This document shows, in pieces, positions 1 through 8,738 of a stretch of 64,000 nucleotides of DNA. The DNA is from Pseudomonas fluorescens. GTDB taxonomy: Bacteria > Pseudomonadota > Gammaproteobacteria > Pseudomonadales > Pseudomonadaceae. A program made the position numbers and the translations under genes. The DNA lies in contig NZ_CABVIR010000006.1 of NCBI RefSeq assembly GCF_902498065.1, positions 248,001-312,000 on the forward strand. The letters run 5' to 3'. The notes beneath the pieces are model-generated. The model was not told the origin of the DNA, searched no databases, and saw only the letters and a program-made list of their open reading frames with translations. Every line of letters starts with the position of its first letter. The first letter of the stretch is position 1.

Positions 1-2
1 GA

Positions 3-425
3 GGCACCACCGAAGCAGGTGTGGGCGGCGCATTGGGCGGGGTTTTGGGCTCGGTCGTCGGTCAATCGTTAGGCGGCAACACAGGTTCAACCATTGGCGC
101 GGCCCTGGGCGGTGCGGGTGGTAGCGCAGTCGGCGCAGACAAACGCAGCCGTGGCGAAGCGGCCATTGGCGGTGCGTTGGGCGCAGCGGGCGGTAACGTG
201 GTCGGCCGCAGCATGGGCGGCACCACCGGCAGCCTGATCGGTTCCGCAGCAGGCGGCGGCGCCGGTGGCGCACTGGGTAACTACATGGGCAACAAGAGCG
301 ACGAGGACGATGATCGTCGCTCCTATCGCGGCCGTGGTGACGATCGTCGCTACTACCGTGATGGTCATCCCGGTCGCGGTCACGCCTATGGCCACCGCAA
401 GCATCACCATCGCTATCGCGACTGA
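3..425 (+). CDS. Glycine-zipper protein, 5' end outside window
   Basis: The frame is open to the left window edge, so the N-terminus, which probably carries a signal peptide, is missing. The visible part consists of glycine-zipper repeats (G-x3-G and GG pairs such as GGALGG and GGAGGALG) over about 95 residues. These normally form membrane-embedded helices in outer-membrane or periplasmic proteins. The tail is hydrophilic, with DEDDD, RGRGDDRR and a His-rich stretch (KHHHR). A strong terminator follows directly. The molecular role is unknown. It could be a SlyB/YmgG-like envelope protein, but nothing decides this. Confidence 0.75.
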   Translation, partial: GTTEAGVGGALGGVLGSVVGQSLGGNTGSTIGAALGGAGGSAVGADKRSRGEAAIGGALGAAGGNVVGRSMGGTTGSLIGSAAGGGAGGALGNYMGNKSDEDDDRRSYRGRGDDRRYYRDGHPGRGHAYGHRKHHHRYRD

Positions 426-458
426 GGCTTGAATCGCCTCGTTTACCGGTAGATCAAG

Positions 459-489
459 AAATCGCAGCCTTCTGGCTGCGATTTTTTTT
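459..489 (+). terminator. Rho-independent terminator of the glycine-zipper gene
   Basis: A 10-bp stem AATCGCAGCC / GGCTGCGATT with a TTCT loop is followed by a run of T. It lies about 35 nt after the stop codon and separates this gene from the convergent thioesterase gene. Confidence 0.9.
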
Positions 490-494
490 GCCGG

Positions 495-914
495 TCAAAC
501 CACCAACCGCTCCAGCGCACCGCGCAATCCGCCAGGAATCGTCACCGGCTGATTCGACGTCCGATCCACAAACACATGCACGAAACGCCCCGCCGCACAG
601 GCTTCGTCTTCACCGTCCTTGAACACCGCCAGTTCGTATTGCACCGAGCTGTTACCCAGCTTGCCCACCCGCAAACCGATCTCGATTCGGTCGGGGAAAG
701 CGATGGAGGCAAAGTAATCACAAGCCGAACTCACGACAAAACCCACCACCTCGCCGTCATGGATATCCAGACCGCCGACTTCGATCAGATAAGTGTTCAC
801 TGCCGTGTCGAAAAAGCTGTAATAGGTGACGTTGTTGACGTGACCGTAGGCATCGTTGTCGTGCCAGCGCGTGGTAATGGGCTGGAAGTGAGGGTAGTCG
901 GTGCGTTGGGGCAT
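495..914 (-). CDS. Acyl-CoA thioesterase, hot-dog fold (4HBT/YbgC family)
   Basis: The product has 139 residues, the usual length of a single hot-dog domain. The N-terminal segment TRWHDNDAYGHVNNVTYYSF is the 4-hydroxybenzoyl-CoA thioesterase signature, with the Asp-x-x-Gly-His-Val-Asn active-site pattern. I start at the ATG at 914 because it follows an AGGGA ribosome-binding site at good spacing. A TTG three codons upstream would sit directly on that site. The gene lies about 80 bp downstream of a 3-hydroxyacyl-CoA dehydrogenase on the same strand, so it probably releases CoA from an acyl-CoA made in that pathway. The exact substrate cannot be read from sequence. Confidence 0.88.
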   Translation of the reverse strand: MPQRTDYPHFQPITTRWHDNDAYGHVNNVTYYSFFDTAVNTYLIEVGGLDIHDGEVVGFVVSSACDYFASIAFPDRIEIGLRVGKLGNSSVQYELAVFKDGEDEACAAGRFVHVFVDRTSNQPVTIPGGLRGALERLVV

Positions 915-995
915 GAGCGTCAATCCCTGAAGTTGTGTGGCCAGTCTAAAGCGAAAACCGAGTCGCGTTCATCGCTGGCACAGGCGCTATATCAA

Positions 996-2222
996 TCACC
1001 GGTCAGCAAACCCCTTACTCACCGCCGCCAACTCCCCAATCAACCGCGCCGGTTGCCAGTGATCACCCTGCCGGGTTTCAAGCGCCAACAACCGCTGATG
1101 AATATCCGCCAATCCCTGCTGATCCGCCCAGGCCATCGGCCCGCCCTTGTCCGCCGGAAAACCATACCCGTTGAGGTACACCAGGTCGATGTCATGCGCC
1201 GACGTCGCAATCCCTTCCTGAAGAATCTTCGCACCCTCGTTGACCAGTGCCAGCAAGCAGCGCTCCAGAATCTCCTCAGGCGCGATCTCGCGACGCTGGA
1301 AGCCCAAGTCTTCGCTGACCTTCAGCACCAGCGCATCCACCTGCTCATCGTGCTCAGCCTGGCGACTGCCCGCTTCATAGTGGTAATAGCCGTTGCCACT
1401 CTTCTGCCCGAAACGGCCCAGTTCACACAGACGATTATCCACTTGAACCTGCGGCGCATCCTGCCCCTTGCCCGCCAGCTCCCGAGCCCGCCATTCGAGG
1501 TCGATACCGACCACGTCATACATGCGGAACGGCCCCATGGCGAAACCGAAGCCCTGCAGCGCCGCATCCACCTGATAGGGATAAGCACCTTCAAGCAGCA
1601 TCTTGCGCGCTTCCAGCACGTAGGTTTTGAGCATACGGTTGCCGATGAACCCCTCGCAGTTGCCCGACACTACGCTGACCTTGCCCATGCGCTTGCCCAG
1701 CTCCAGCGCGGCATCCAGCACCGCCGGCGAAGTCTGTGCACCACGAACGATTTCCAGCAGTTTCATGATGTGTGCCGGGCTGAAGAAGTGCAGGCCCAGG
1801 ACGTGTTGCGGACGGCGGGTGGCGGTAGCAATAGCGTCGATATCCAGCGCCGACGTATTGCTGGCCAGTATGGCTTCGGGCTTGAGCAGACCATCCAGTT
1901 CGCGGAAGATTTTCTGCTTCAGTTCAAGGTTTTCGTAAACCGCTTCGATCACCAGATCGACCTCACGGATCGCCGCATAATCGGCAGCCGCCGTGACCCG
2001 TGCAAGGCGCGCGTCAGCTTCAGTCTGATCAATCCGCCCCTGCCGCACGTTGTGCGTGTAGGTCTCCGCCACGCTGACCAGCGCCTGCTCAAGCATCTGC
2101 GGATTGTTATCGACCCACTGCACCGGCACCCCGGCATTGGCCAGGCACATGACAATGCCACGGCCCATGGTGCCCGCACCGATGACGGCAGCGCGCTGAA
2201 TGTTGAACGGTGTCTGGCTCAT
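996..2222 (-). CDS. 3-hydroxyacyl-CoA dehydrogenase, NAD-binding
   Basis: The 408-residue product oxidises the 3-hydroxy group of a 3-hydroxyacyl-CoA with NAD+. Near residues 13-20 it has the Rossmann motif GAGTMGRG. It also has ASNTS at about 120 and the HFFSPAH segment with the catalytic His at about 145. The C-terminal helical domain begins with GNRML, and a second shorter C-terminal repeat (ILERCLLALVNEGAKIL) follows. The ATG at 2222 has an AAGAGAAC-like ribosome-binding site, and the 18 codons upstream look non-coding. It probably forms an operon with the thioesterase. The enzyme lacks the hydratase part of FadB, so it serves a pathway other than the main FadAB complex. Confidence 0.9.
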   Translation of the reverse strand: MSQTPFNIQRAAVIGAGTMGRGIVMCLANAGVPVQWVDNNPQMLEQALVSVAETYTHNVRQGRIDQTEADARLARVTAAADYAAIREVDLVIEAVYENLELKQKIFRELDGLLKPEAILASNTSALDIDAIATATRRPQHVLGLHFFSPAHIMKLLEIVRGAQTSPAVLDAALELGKRMGKVSVVSGNCEGFIGNRMLKTYVLEARKMLLEGAYPYQVDAALQGFGFAMGPFRMYDVVGIDLEWRARELAGKGQDAPQVQVDNRLCELGRFGQKSGNGYYHYEAGSRQAEHDEQVDALVLKVSEDLGFQRREIAPEEILERCLLALVNEGAKILQEGIATSAHDIDLVYLNGYGFPADKGGPMAWADQQGLADIHQRLLALETRQGDHWQPARLIGELAAVSKGFADR

Positions 2223-2350
2223 AGTTGTTCTCTTGTGGGCGATCCAAAGACAGACCCCACCATAGTCAGCCACCACGCATTTTTGAAATTTATTCCTGTG
2301 ATGGGGGACATTCAGCGGATGGATCTACATCTGCCAAACGCTGGGATCCC

Positions 2351-2432
2351 TGTGGGAGCTTGCTCGCGATTGCGGACTCACATTCAACATTGATGCTGAA
2401 TGTGATGACCTCATCGCGAGCAAGCTCCCACA
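2351..2432. repeat. REP doublet (BIME)
   Basis: Two inverted copies of the REP core, TGTGGGAGCTTGCTCGCGAT and its complement, flank a second inverted repeat CACATTCA / TGAATGTG. The whole unit can fold into one long hairpin between recQ and the dehydrogenase gene. Confidence 0.9.
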
Positions 2433-2442
2433 GAGGCACGGT

Positions 2443-4377
<1,935 letters not shown>

Positions 4378-4649
4378 AAGCTGTCACTCCGTTGACCGCT
4401 GCGAAGCCCAAAGCCTAGCCGGTGATCGCAGCGAGTCGAGAAAAGGTCGGGGGCAAAAACGATACGGGATGATACAGCGTCCATCAGCCCAAACCTTCGC
4501 CACAGGTTGAAACAAACGGGGCACTTTGCCTCCCTGACGCTTCACCCCTTTTCACCGGTAAGGTTCACCTTCAAAAAAATGCCCTCTCCGCGCAATGTTC
4601 AACACGGCAGGAAAGCCTGATGTACGCGGAGATTTACGAAGGAACGACC

Positions 4650-5714
4650 ATGCTTCAACGACCCATTTTTTCACTCCCCCCCGTGCTTGCATTACCCTTT
4701 TTGTTAAGCGGCTGCCTGACGAACCCCACGCAGCCGTCCATCGACCCGACCCCGTTCGAGACGCTGGAATATCAGGGCCAGCAGGGCCTGGCGGTCATTA
4801 ACGCTTCAACCCTGTATGCCCGCGGCGGCACTGGCCAGGGGGTGGCCGTAGCGCTTGTCGACTCAGGCCTGAACAGCAACTTGCCGGAATTTCAGGGAAG
4901 AATCGCTGACCCCGGTTTTGACTATGTCGAGAATCGCGCCGGCACCTTCGACCGGGTGGGTCACGGTACCCAGATGGCCGGCATTCTCGCCGCCAACAAA
5001 GATGACCAGGGCATGCACGGTGTTGCATTCAACGCACAGCTGATCCCATTCCGTTTCGGCGACGATAACGAGCCGTTTTTCTTCGACACGGAGATTGCAC
5101 AATCCTGGCAGGCCGGTTTCGACAAGGGGGCGCGCATCCTCAACAACTCGTGGGCCAATGCCATTCCGGCGACAGAGATCAATGAGGCGCGTTACAAGCA
5201 GGTCATGCCGGAGTCGTTGGTGACTGCCCGGAAACTGGTTCAGGACGGCGCTGTTTTTGTGTTCCCGACGGGTAACGAACTGAAACGGGAACCGCTGGCC
5301 GAACCCGGCTTGCCGATCGCCATACCCGAACTGGAAAAGGGCTGGATCGCCGTGGTTGCACTGAAAAACGACGGCAGCGCCATCAATGCCAAATCCAACT
5401 ATTGCGGCGTGGCGGCAGCCTGGTGCATCGCGGTACCTGGCGGTGATTCCGGCGCAGGGCAAGGACTGCTGACCACCAGCAAGGACGGAAAATACGCACA
5501 GACCGCCGGCACCTCGCCTGCTGCCGCCATGGTCAGCGGAGCCCTGGCAGCATTGCAAAGCCGATATCCCGAACTTACCGCGCAGCAAGTACGCGAACGC
5601 CTGCTGGCAACAGCGAACCGAACAGGTATCTATGCCAACAGCGAGGCATACGGTCGAGGTTTGATGGATCTTGAGGCGGCTTCGCGTCAGGCTCCGGAAT
5701 CCACGATCAACTGA
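4650..5714 (+). CDS. Subtilisin-like serine protease, predicted lipoprotein
   Basis: From the ATG at 4650, which follows AAGGA, the protein has 354 residues. It begins with a signal peptide ending in the lipobox LLSGC (Cys22), so it is probably lipid-anchored. The S8 catalytic triad is clear: Asp71 in ALVDSGL, His105 in GHGTQMAGI and Ser289 in AGTSPAAAMVSG. The oxyanion Asn lies in FPTGNE near 209. No propeptide, autotransporter barrel or other C-terminal domain is present, and the gene ends soon after the catalytic domain. The upstream neighbour recQ is divergent and the downstream gene is convergent, so it stands alone. The substrate is unknown. Confidence 0.88.
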   Translation: MLQRPIFSLPPVLALPFLLSGCLTNPTQPSIDPTPFETLEYQGQQGLAVINASTLYARGGTGQGVAVALVDSGLNSNLPEFQGRIADPGFDYVENRAGTFDRVGHGTQMAGILAANKDDQGMHGVAFNAQLIPFRFGDDNEPFFFDTEIAQSWQAGFDKGARILNNSWANAIPATEINEARYKQVMPESLVTARKLVQDGAVFVFPTGNELKREPLAEPGLPIAIPELEKGWIAVVALKNDGSAINAKSNYCGVAAAWCIAVPGGDSGAGQGLLTTSKDGKYAQTAGTSPAAAMVSGALAALQSRYPELTAQQVRERLLATANRTGIYANSEAYGRGLMDLEAASRQAPESTIN

Positions 5715-5760
5715 GCCGCAATGGGTGGGACAGCGTCATCGGGTTTTGCCCTCGACAGCG

Positions 5761-6264
5761 CTAGGGCACCAAAACCGCCACCCGAAGTTGCTCATTCAAC
5801 GCCTGCTCATGAAACACCTGGCTCTTGCTCGCCCACGCCGCGTGGGCAGGGCTGATTTCGCCGGTGAACGCTGCGGCCAACTGACGCAAATCAGCGACGC
5901 TTCGCACACGCGGGCAGAACGGTTCGCCATCGCAGTTCTGACTGGCGTTGCGGTAGGTGGTCAGCAACCGATCCCACAATCCATCACGCACCTGGCGTAC
6001 AGACTTGAGCTTCACTGCCTGCACGCCCAGACGCTGTTTCAGCCCCTGTTCGTCCAGCGATTCGCTGGCCAGCAACGCCTTGCCAAACATCAGCACCTCA
6101 GCGCGGGACGCGGTGTCCATGTTCGCTTGAGTGGTGAGGGCGTCCGGCCAGCCCGTTCGGTCCATGTTGGCCAGCATCATCGAACTACCGGCGTCGGCCG
6201 CGCCCGTCAAACGACAAACACCCGCCCACAACAACAAAACCGAGGCCATACGTAACCACTGCAT
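5761..6264 (-). CDS. Exported hypothetical protein
   Basis: This is a 167-residue protein with an N-terminal hydrophobic segment (MASVLLLWAGVCRLTGAADA) that reads as a cleavable signal peptide. The mature part is mostly helical and contains two Cys residues in NCDGEPFCPRV that could form a disulfide in the periplasm. I recognise no family. It is convergent with the protease gene and separated from it by 46 bp. Gene-like composition and the signal peptide support a real gene, but no function can be given. Confidence 0.65.
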   Translation of the reverse strand: MQWLRMASVLLLWAGVCRLTGAADAGSSMMLANMDRTGWPDALTTQANMDTASRAEVLMFGKALLASESLDEQGLKQRLGVQAVKLKSVRQVRDGLWDRLLTTYRNASQNCDGEPFCPRVRSVADLRQLAAAFTGEISPAHAAWASKSQVFHEQALNEQLRVAVLVP

Positions 6265-6559
6265 ACCTAATTCCCTTTAAGTGCCTAACCAGGCATTTTC
6301 GAAATGCCCTACAGATTCTGGCGCGCACCATACAGAGGTTTACTACGCCGCGCCTGATAAACACGTAGGAAATTTCACCTGTAAGGGTTTCGGTCAAAAA
6401 AATCTCGGGAAACGCGTAGGGCCAATGCCGAAGACCAGTAAATCCCCTACACACTCTGTCGATTGCGGCTGTATTGCCGCAGCACGCCGTCCCCTTCATA
6501 GTTTTCGGCGCGGCTGAAACAGTGTGTCGGCCTGCCCGACTTCCCAAAGGACTGCCCCG
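6265..6559. other. Intergenic region upstream of the first DUF3077 gene
   Basis: No gene is supported here. The only structure seen is a short hairpin TGCGGC / GCCGCA near 6465-6482. The stretch must hold promoters for the exported protein (leftward) and for the DUF3077 gene (rightward), but no convincing promoter boxes were identified. Confidence 0.4.
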
Positions 6560-6835
6560 ATGCAAGACCGCTATCGCCCCCTCAAAAGCAGCTACAGCGA
6601 CACCCCGGTCCTGGTCATTGACACCGAGGCCGACCCGCACGAAATCCTCGACGCCGCCCGACAACGCATCCGCGCCGCCAGCGACCTGCTCGAAACGCTG
6701 TACTGCCTGTGCTTCAAACAGGCGGACGCGAGCGACATTCCCAACATCGTCAACGCGCTCTACCTGCTGACCCAGGATGGCAACGAACTCCTCGAAATCG
6801 CCCACCAACGTCTGCCGAAACTCACCGCGGGTTAA
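6560..6835 (+). CDS. DUF3077-type small protein, copy 1
   Basis: The product is 91 residues and begins MQDRYRPLKS. The ATG at 6560 is preceded by AAAGGA, and the 12 codons upstream in frame are not conserved with the second copy. The protein aligns end to end with the gene at 7259. Shared elements are DRYRPL, IDTEA, P-x2-IL-x-AA, QRIRA, LL-x-TL-x-C, and ALYLLTQDG near the C-terminus. It is all helical, without signal peptide or membrane segment. The DUF3077 family has no known function as far as I know. A REP element follows the stop. Confidence 0.75.
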   Translation: MQDRYRPLKSSYSDTPVLVIDTEADPHEILDAARQRIRAASDLLETLYCLCFKQADASDIPNIVNALYLLTQDGNELLEIAHQRLPKLTAG

Positions 6836-6854
6836 TGCCCCCGGCGCAATCCCC

Positions 6855-6880
6855 TGTGGGAGCGAGCTTGCTCGCGATGA
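6855..6880. repeat. Single REP element
   Basis: One REP hairpin, TGTGGGAGCGAGC followed by TTGCTCGCGAT, lies just after the first DUF3077 gene. Confidence 0.85.
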
Positions 6881-6981
6881 ACGATAACGCGGTGTGCCTG
6901 ACTAAAAATTTCGGCTGGGGATAACTCCGTAGGCAACGCCCTATCAAAGCTTCATCCCGGTCCTACAAAAGAAGACACCTT

Positions 6982-7230
6982 GTCGCCTATCGCTAACAGG
7001 CGACTGGTATCTATAGTCGGATGGTCGCTGCCAAATCAGCGACTCGGGTTTGGTCACCTGAATTTGAGAGAAAACTTACGCATGCCCTTGTATGCTGCCG
7101 ACTTCTTTTGTGTCGGCACGCTTTATGGCGGCTGTGTTTGGGACGCTTCTGCGTACCCGGGTTTTCTCTCCCTGGTTGACCAACCTGAACACAGTCCGCC
7201 ACCCATCGTTTGGTCACGATAGTGGCGGGT
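6982..7230 (+). ncRNA. Structured leader RNA upstream of DUF3077 copy 2 (C4-like candidate)
   Basis: Several perfect stems follow one another: GTCGCCT/AGGCGAC (6982-6988/6998-7004), GTCGCTG/CAGCGAC (7024-7030/7037-7043), TGCCGAC/GTCGGCA (7096-7102/7112-7118), and CCGCCAC/GTGGCGG (7196-7202/7222-7228) with an inner ATCGT/ACGAT. Long-range pairing joins GAGAGAAAAC (7066-7075) with GTTTTCTCTC (7161-7170), nested inside TTGGTCA (7050-7056) with TGACCAA (7177-7183). The 10-mer GTTTGGTCAC occurs at 7048-7057 and again in the last hairpin at 7208-7217, so TGACCAA has two alternative partners. This is seen directly. Function as a cis- or antisense regulatory RNA, similar to phage C4 RNA, is inference. 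Confidence 0.55.
7082..7222 (+). CDS. Possible 46-residue leader ORF inside the structured RNA
   Basis: An ATG at 7082 opens a frame that begins MPLYAADFFCVGTLYGGCVW and stops within the last hairpin. A purine-rich GAGAGA stretch at 7066 could serve as its ribosome-binding site. That stretch is exactly the part paired with 7161-7170, so translation could be coupled to the RNA fold. The peptide has no clear signal or domain. It may be a leader peptide of the kind found in phage immunity regions, or only a by-product of the RNA sequence. Confidence 0.3.
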   Translation: MPLYAADFFCVGTLYGGCVWDASAYPGFLSLVDQPEHSPPPIVWSR

Positions 7231-7258
7231 CCTCAGCTACATAAAAGAGAGATTTTAA

Positions 7259-7555
7259 ATGAATACTTGGAACCCGCTCACAGATCGCTACCGCCCCCTC
7301 GAAACCAACCTCACCGATTCCCCGCCCCTGATCATCGACACAGAAGCCAACCCGCAAGACATCCTCGAAGCCGCCCTCCAGCGCATCCGAGCCTCCAGCG
7401 AACTACTCCGAACCCTGCACTGCCAGAGCTTCGAGCAAGGCGATATAGAAGACATCCCCCACATCACCCACGCGCTCTACCTCCTGACCCAGGACGGCTG
7501 CGATCTGCTAAAAGTCGCCCAACAACGCATGATGGGCTGGAAAGCGCCTGCCTGA
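7259..7555 (+). CDS. DUF3077-type small protein, copy 2
   Basis: The product has 98 residues and is a clear paralogue of the protein at 6560. It keeps DRYRPLE, IDTEA, QRIRASSELL and ALYLLTQDG, with about half the positions identical by eye. The start follows GAGAG at 7247-7251 and lies 30 nt after the last hairpin of the structured leader. The ribosome-binding site is therefore close enough to be controlled by that fold. DUF3077 has no assigned function. The downstream DUF1493 gene starts 88 bp later and may be cotranscribed. Confidence 0.78.
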   Translation: MNTWNPLTDRYRPLETNLTDSPPLIIDTEANPQDILEAALQRIRASSELLRTLHCQSFEQGDIEDIPHITHALYLLTQDGCDLLKVAQQRMMGWKAPA

Positions 7556-7643
7556 CGTCGAGTGAACAGATCGTTCTCGCGCTGTGCGTGGGAGCGATCC
7601 AACACAAAGCGGTGGAAGCCGTCTTCGAACACTGGAGATAACC

Positions 7644-8039
7644 ATGAGCACTTCTTTTGATCAGGCCAATAAGGGGCAACACACCATGAACCTCGCCCCC
7701 AACTTCCCCGACGACCACACCATGCACCTGCTCATGCAGCTGCTACACGAAGAACTCGGCCTGCCCGAACGTAAAACCATCAGCCTCAGCACCTCGATCA
7801 ACTTCGATTTGGGCTGCGACGGCGCTGACGCCCGGCATCTGATGGAAGCGCTGGAAGAACAGTTCGGTGTCGACTTCGTGGACTACGATGCCTATCGCTA
7901 CTTTCAGCCGGAAGGGTTCGACTTGCTTCTCAAGCGAAGGGCAAAAGGTCGCGGCGATAAAGTCCCACTAACCATCGGCATGCTCTACCAAGCTGTCAAG
8001 TTGCAACACTGGGATACCCAAACGCTTGAAGGCCTCTAG
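7644..8039 (+). CDS. DUF1493 acyl-carrier-like protein
   Basis: From the ATG at 7644, with GGAGA upstream, the protein has 131 residues. An alternative ATG at 7686 follows AAGGGG and would remove 14 residues. The segment SINFDLGCDGADARHLMEAL followed by FGVDFVDYDAYRYF matches the DUF1493 pattern. That family resembles acyl carrier proteins in fold but has Cys-Asp-Gly in place of the phosphopantetheine Ser motif. No signal peptide or membrane helix is present. Its function is unknown. It sits between the DUF3077 pair and hipBA. Confidence 0.75.
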   Translation: MSTSFDQANKGQHTMNLAPNFPDDHTMHLLMQLLHEELGLPERKTISLSTSINFDLGCDGADARHLMEALEEQFGVDFVDYDAYRYFQPEGFDLLLKRRAKGRGDKVPLTIGMLYQAVKLQHWDTQTLEGL

Positions 8040-8054
8040 CAGAACGTATAAGTG

Positions 8055-8114
8055 GCATTATTCTGGCTGTTTATCACAAATATGATTGGAATAATGGCAG
8101 TTTAAATAAACTGC
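8055..8114. promoter_or_regulatory. Distal operator-like box pair and perfect palindrome upstream of hipBA
   Basis: GCATTATTCTGGC at 8055-8067 and GGAATAATGGCAG at 8088-8100 are inverted to each other. They match the proximal pair next to hipB. The perfect inverted repeat GGCAGTTTAAATAAACTGCC (8095-8114) overlaps the second box and could be a weak terminator or part of the operator. Confidence 0.5.
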
Positions 8115-8196
8115 CCTCCTTGCGTATCGGCAGCACCGTATTACCAGACAGAGTCTTGAAACTCATTGAGGAAGTCCAGCAAGCCATAATATAAGT

Positions 8197-8243
8197 GCTA
8201 TTATTCTGGCAGTTAATGCCTAAAAACGAAGGAATAATGGCAC
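8197..8243. promoter_or_regulatory. Proximal operator-like box pair overlapping the hipB start
   Basis: GCTATTATTCTGGC at 8197-8210 and GGAATAATGGCAC at 8231-8243 repeat the box pair found 140 bp upstream. The right box covers the ribosome-binding region of hipB and ends at its ATG. This is the expected place for autorepression by a HipB-type antitoxin. Confidence 0.6.
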
Positions 8244-8738
8244 ATGGCTAAGAAAACAGCGCCCCTGCTGCCAGCTTCATCCAGACTGCTCGCGGAGTTT
8301 GGCGAACGACTGAAACTCGCTCGTTTACGTCGCAGGCTGACAGCCAAGCAAGTCGCCGAGAGAGCAGGCATGTCACTGACAACGCTTCGTTCCCTAGAGT
8401 CCGGAAGCTCAGGTGTGACGATGGGGGCCTATGTGTCTGTGATGCAGGTGCTGGGCCTGGAGAAAGACTTGAGCAAGCTCGCCGAAGCGGATGAGTTGGG
8501 ACGCCAATTGCAAGATGCGCAATTGATTCCACGAGCGAACGCAGCAACCAGTAAACGCCAACGAGCGCGCAACGTGACTTCAACGAAAGCGTCTTCCCCC
8601 ATCCGTGACAAGACGACTGAAGCACTGGAAAGCCCTATCTCCGAATTGGATATCGAGGTTGATTTCCCATTGAACACCCAGTCTTTTTCCAGTTTGTTTG
8701 CCGATAAAAAATCCAGGGCCAAGACGGAGAAAAAATGA
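8244..8738 (+). CDS. hipB: HipB-like antitoxin, XRE-family DNA-binding protein
   Basis: This is a 164-residue protein. Residues about 15-75 form an XRE helix-turn-helix (FGERLKLARLRRRLTAKQVA followed by RAGMSLTTLRSLESGSSGVT). The tail of roughly 80 residues is basic and low in predicted structure, longer than in E. coli HipB. Its stop overlaps the start of hipA by 4 bp (ATGA), which is typical of translationally coupled antitoxin-toxin pairs. It is expected to bind the toxin and repress the operon through the ATTATTCTGG / GGAATAAT boxes upstream. Codon use is less GC-rich than in the flanking housekeeping genes, which suggests acquisition. Confidence 0.85.
   Translation: MAKKTAPLLPASSRLLAEFGERLKLARLRRRLTAKQVAERAGMSLTTLRSLESGSSGVTMGAYVSVMQVLGLEKDLSKLAEADELGRQLQDAQLIPRANAATSKRQRARNVTSTKASSPIRDKTTEALESPISELDIEVDFPLNTQSFSSLFADKKSRAKTEKK

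Noticed and set aside
576..2393. A 605-codon open frame on the plus strand
   Set aside because: It is the antisense shadow of the thioesterase and 3-hydroxyacyl-CoA dehydrogenase genes. The minus-strand proteins carry clear family motifs, and this frame has none.
8030..8192. Open stretch before hipB that reads like a plausible peptide ending in VLKLIEEVQQAII
   Set aside because: It has no ATG, GTG or well-placed TTG start with a ribosome-binding site, and it overlaps the operator-like boxes. It could be a relic, but it is not supported as a gene.
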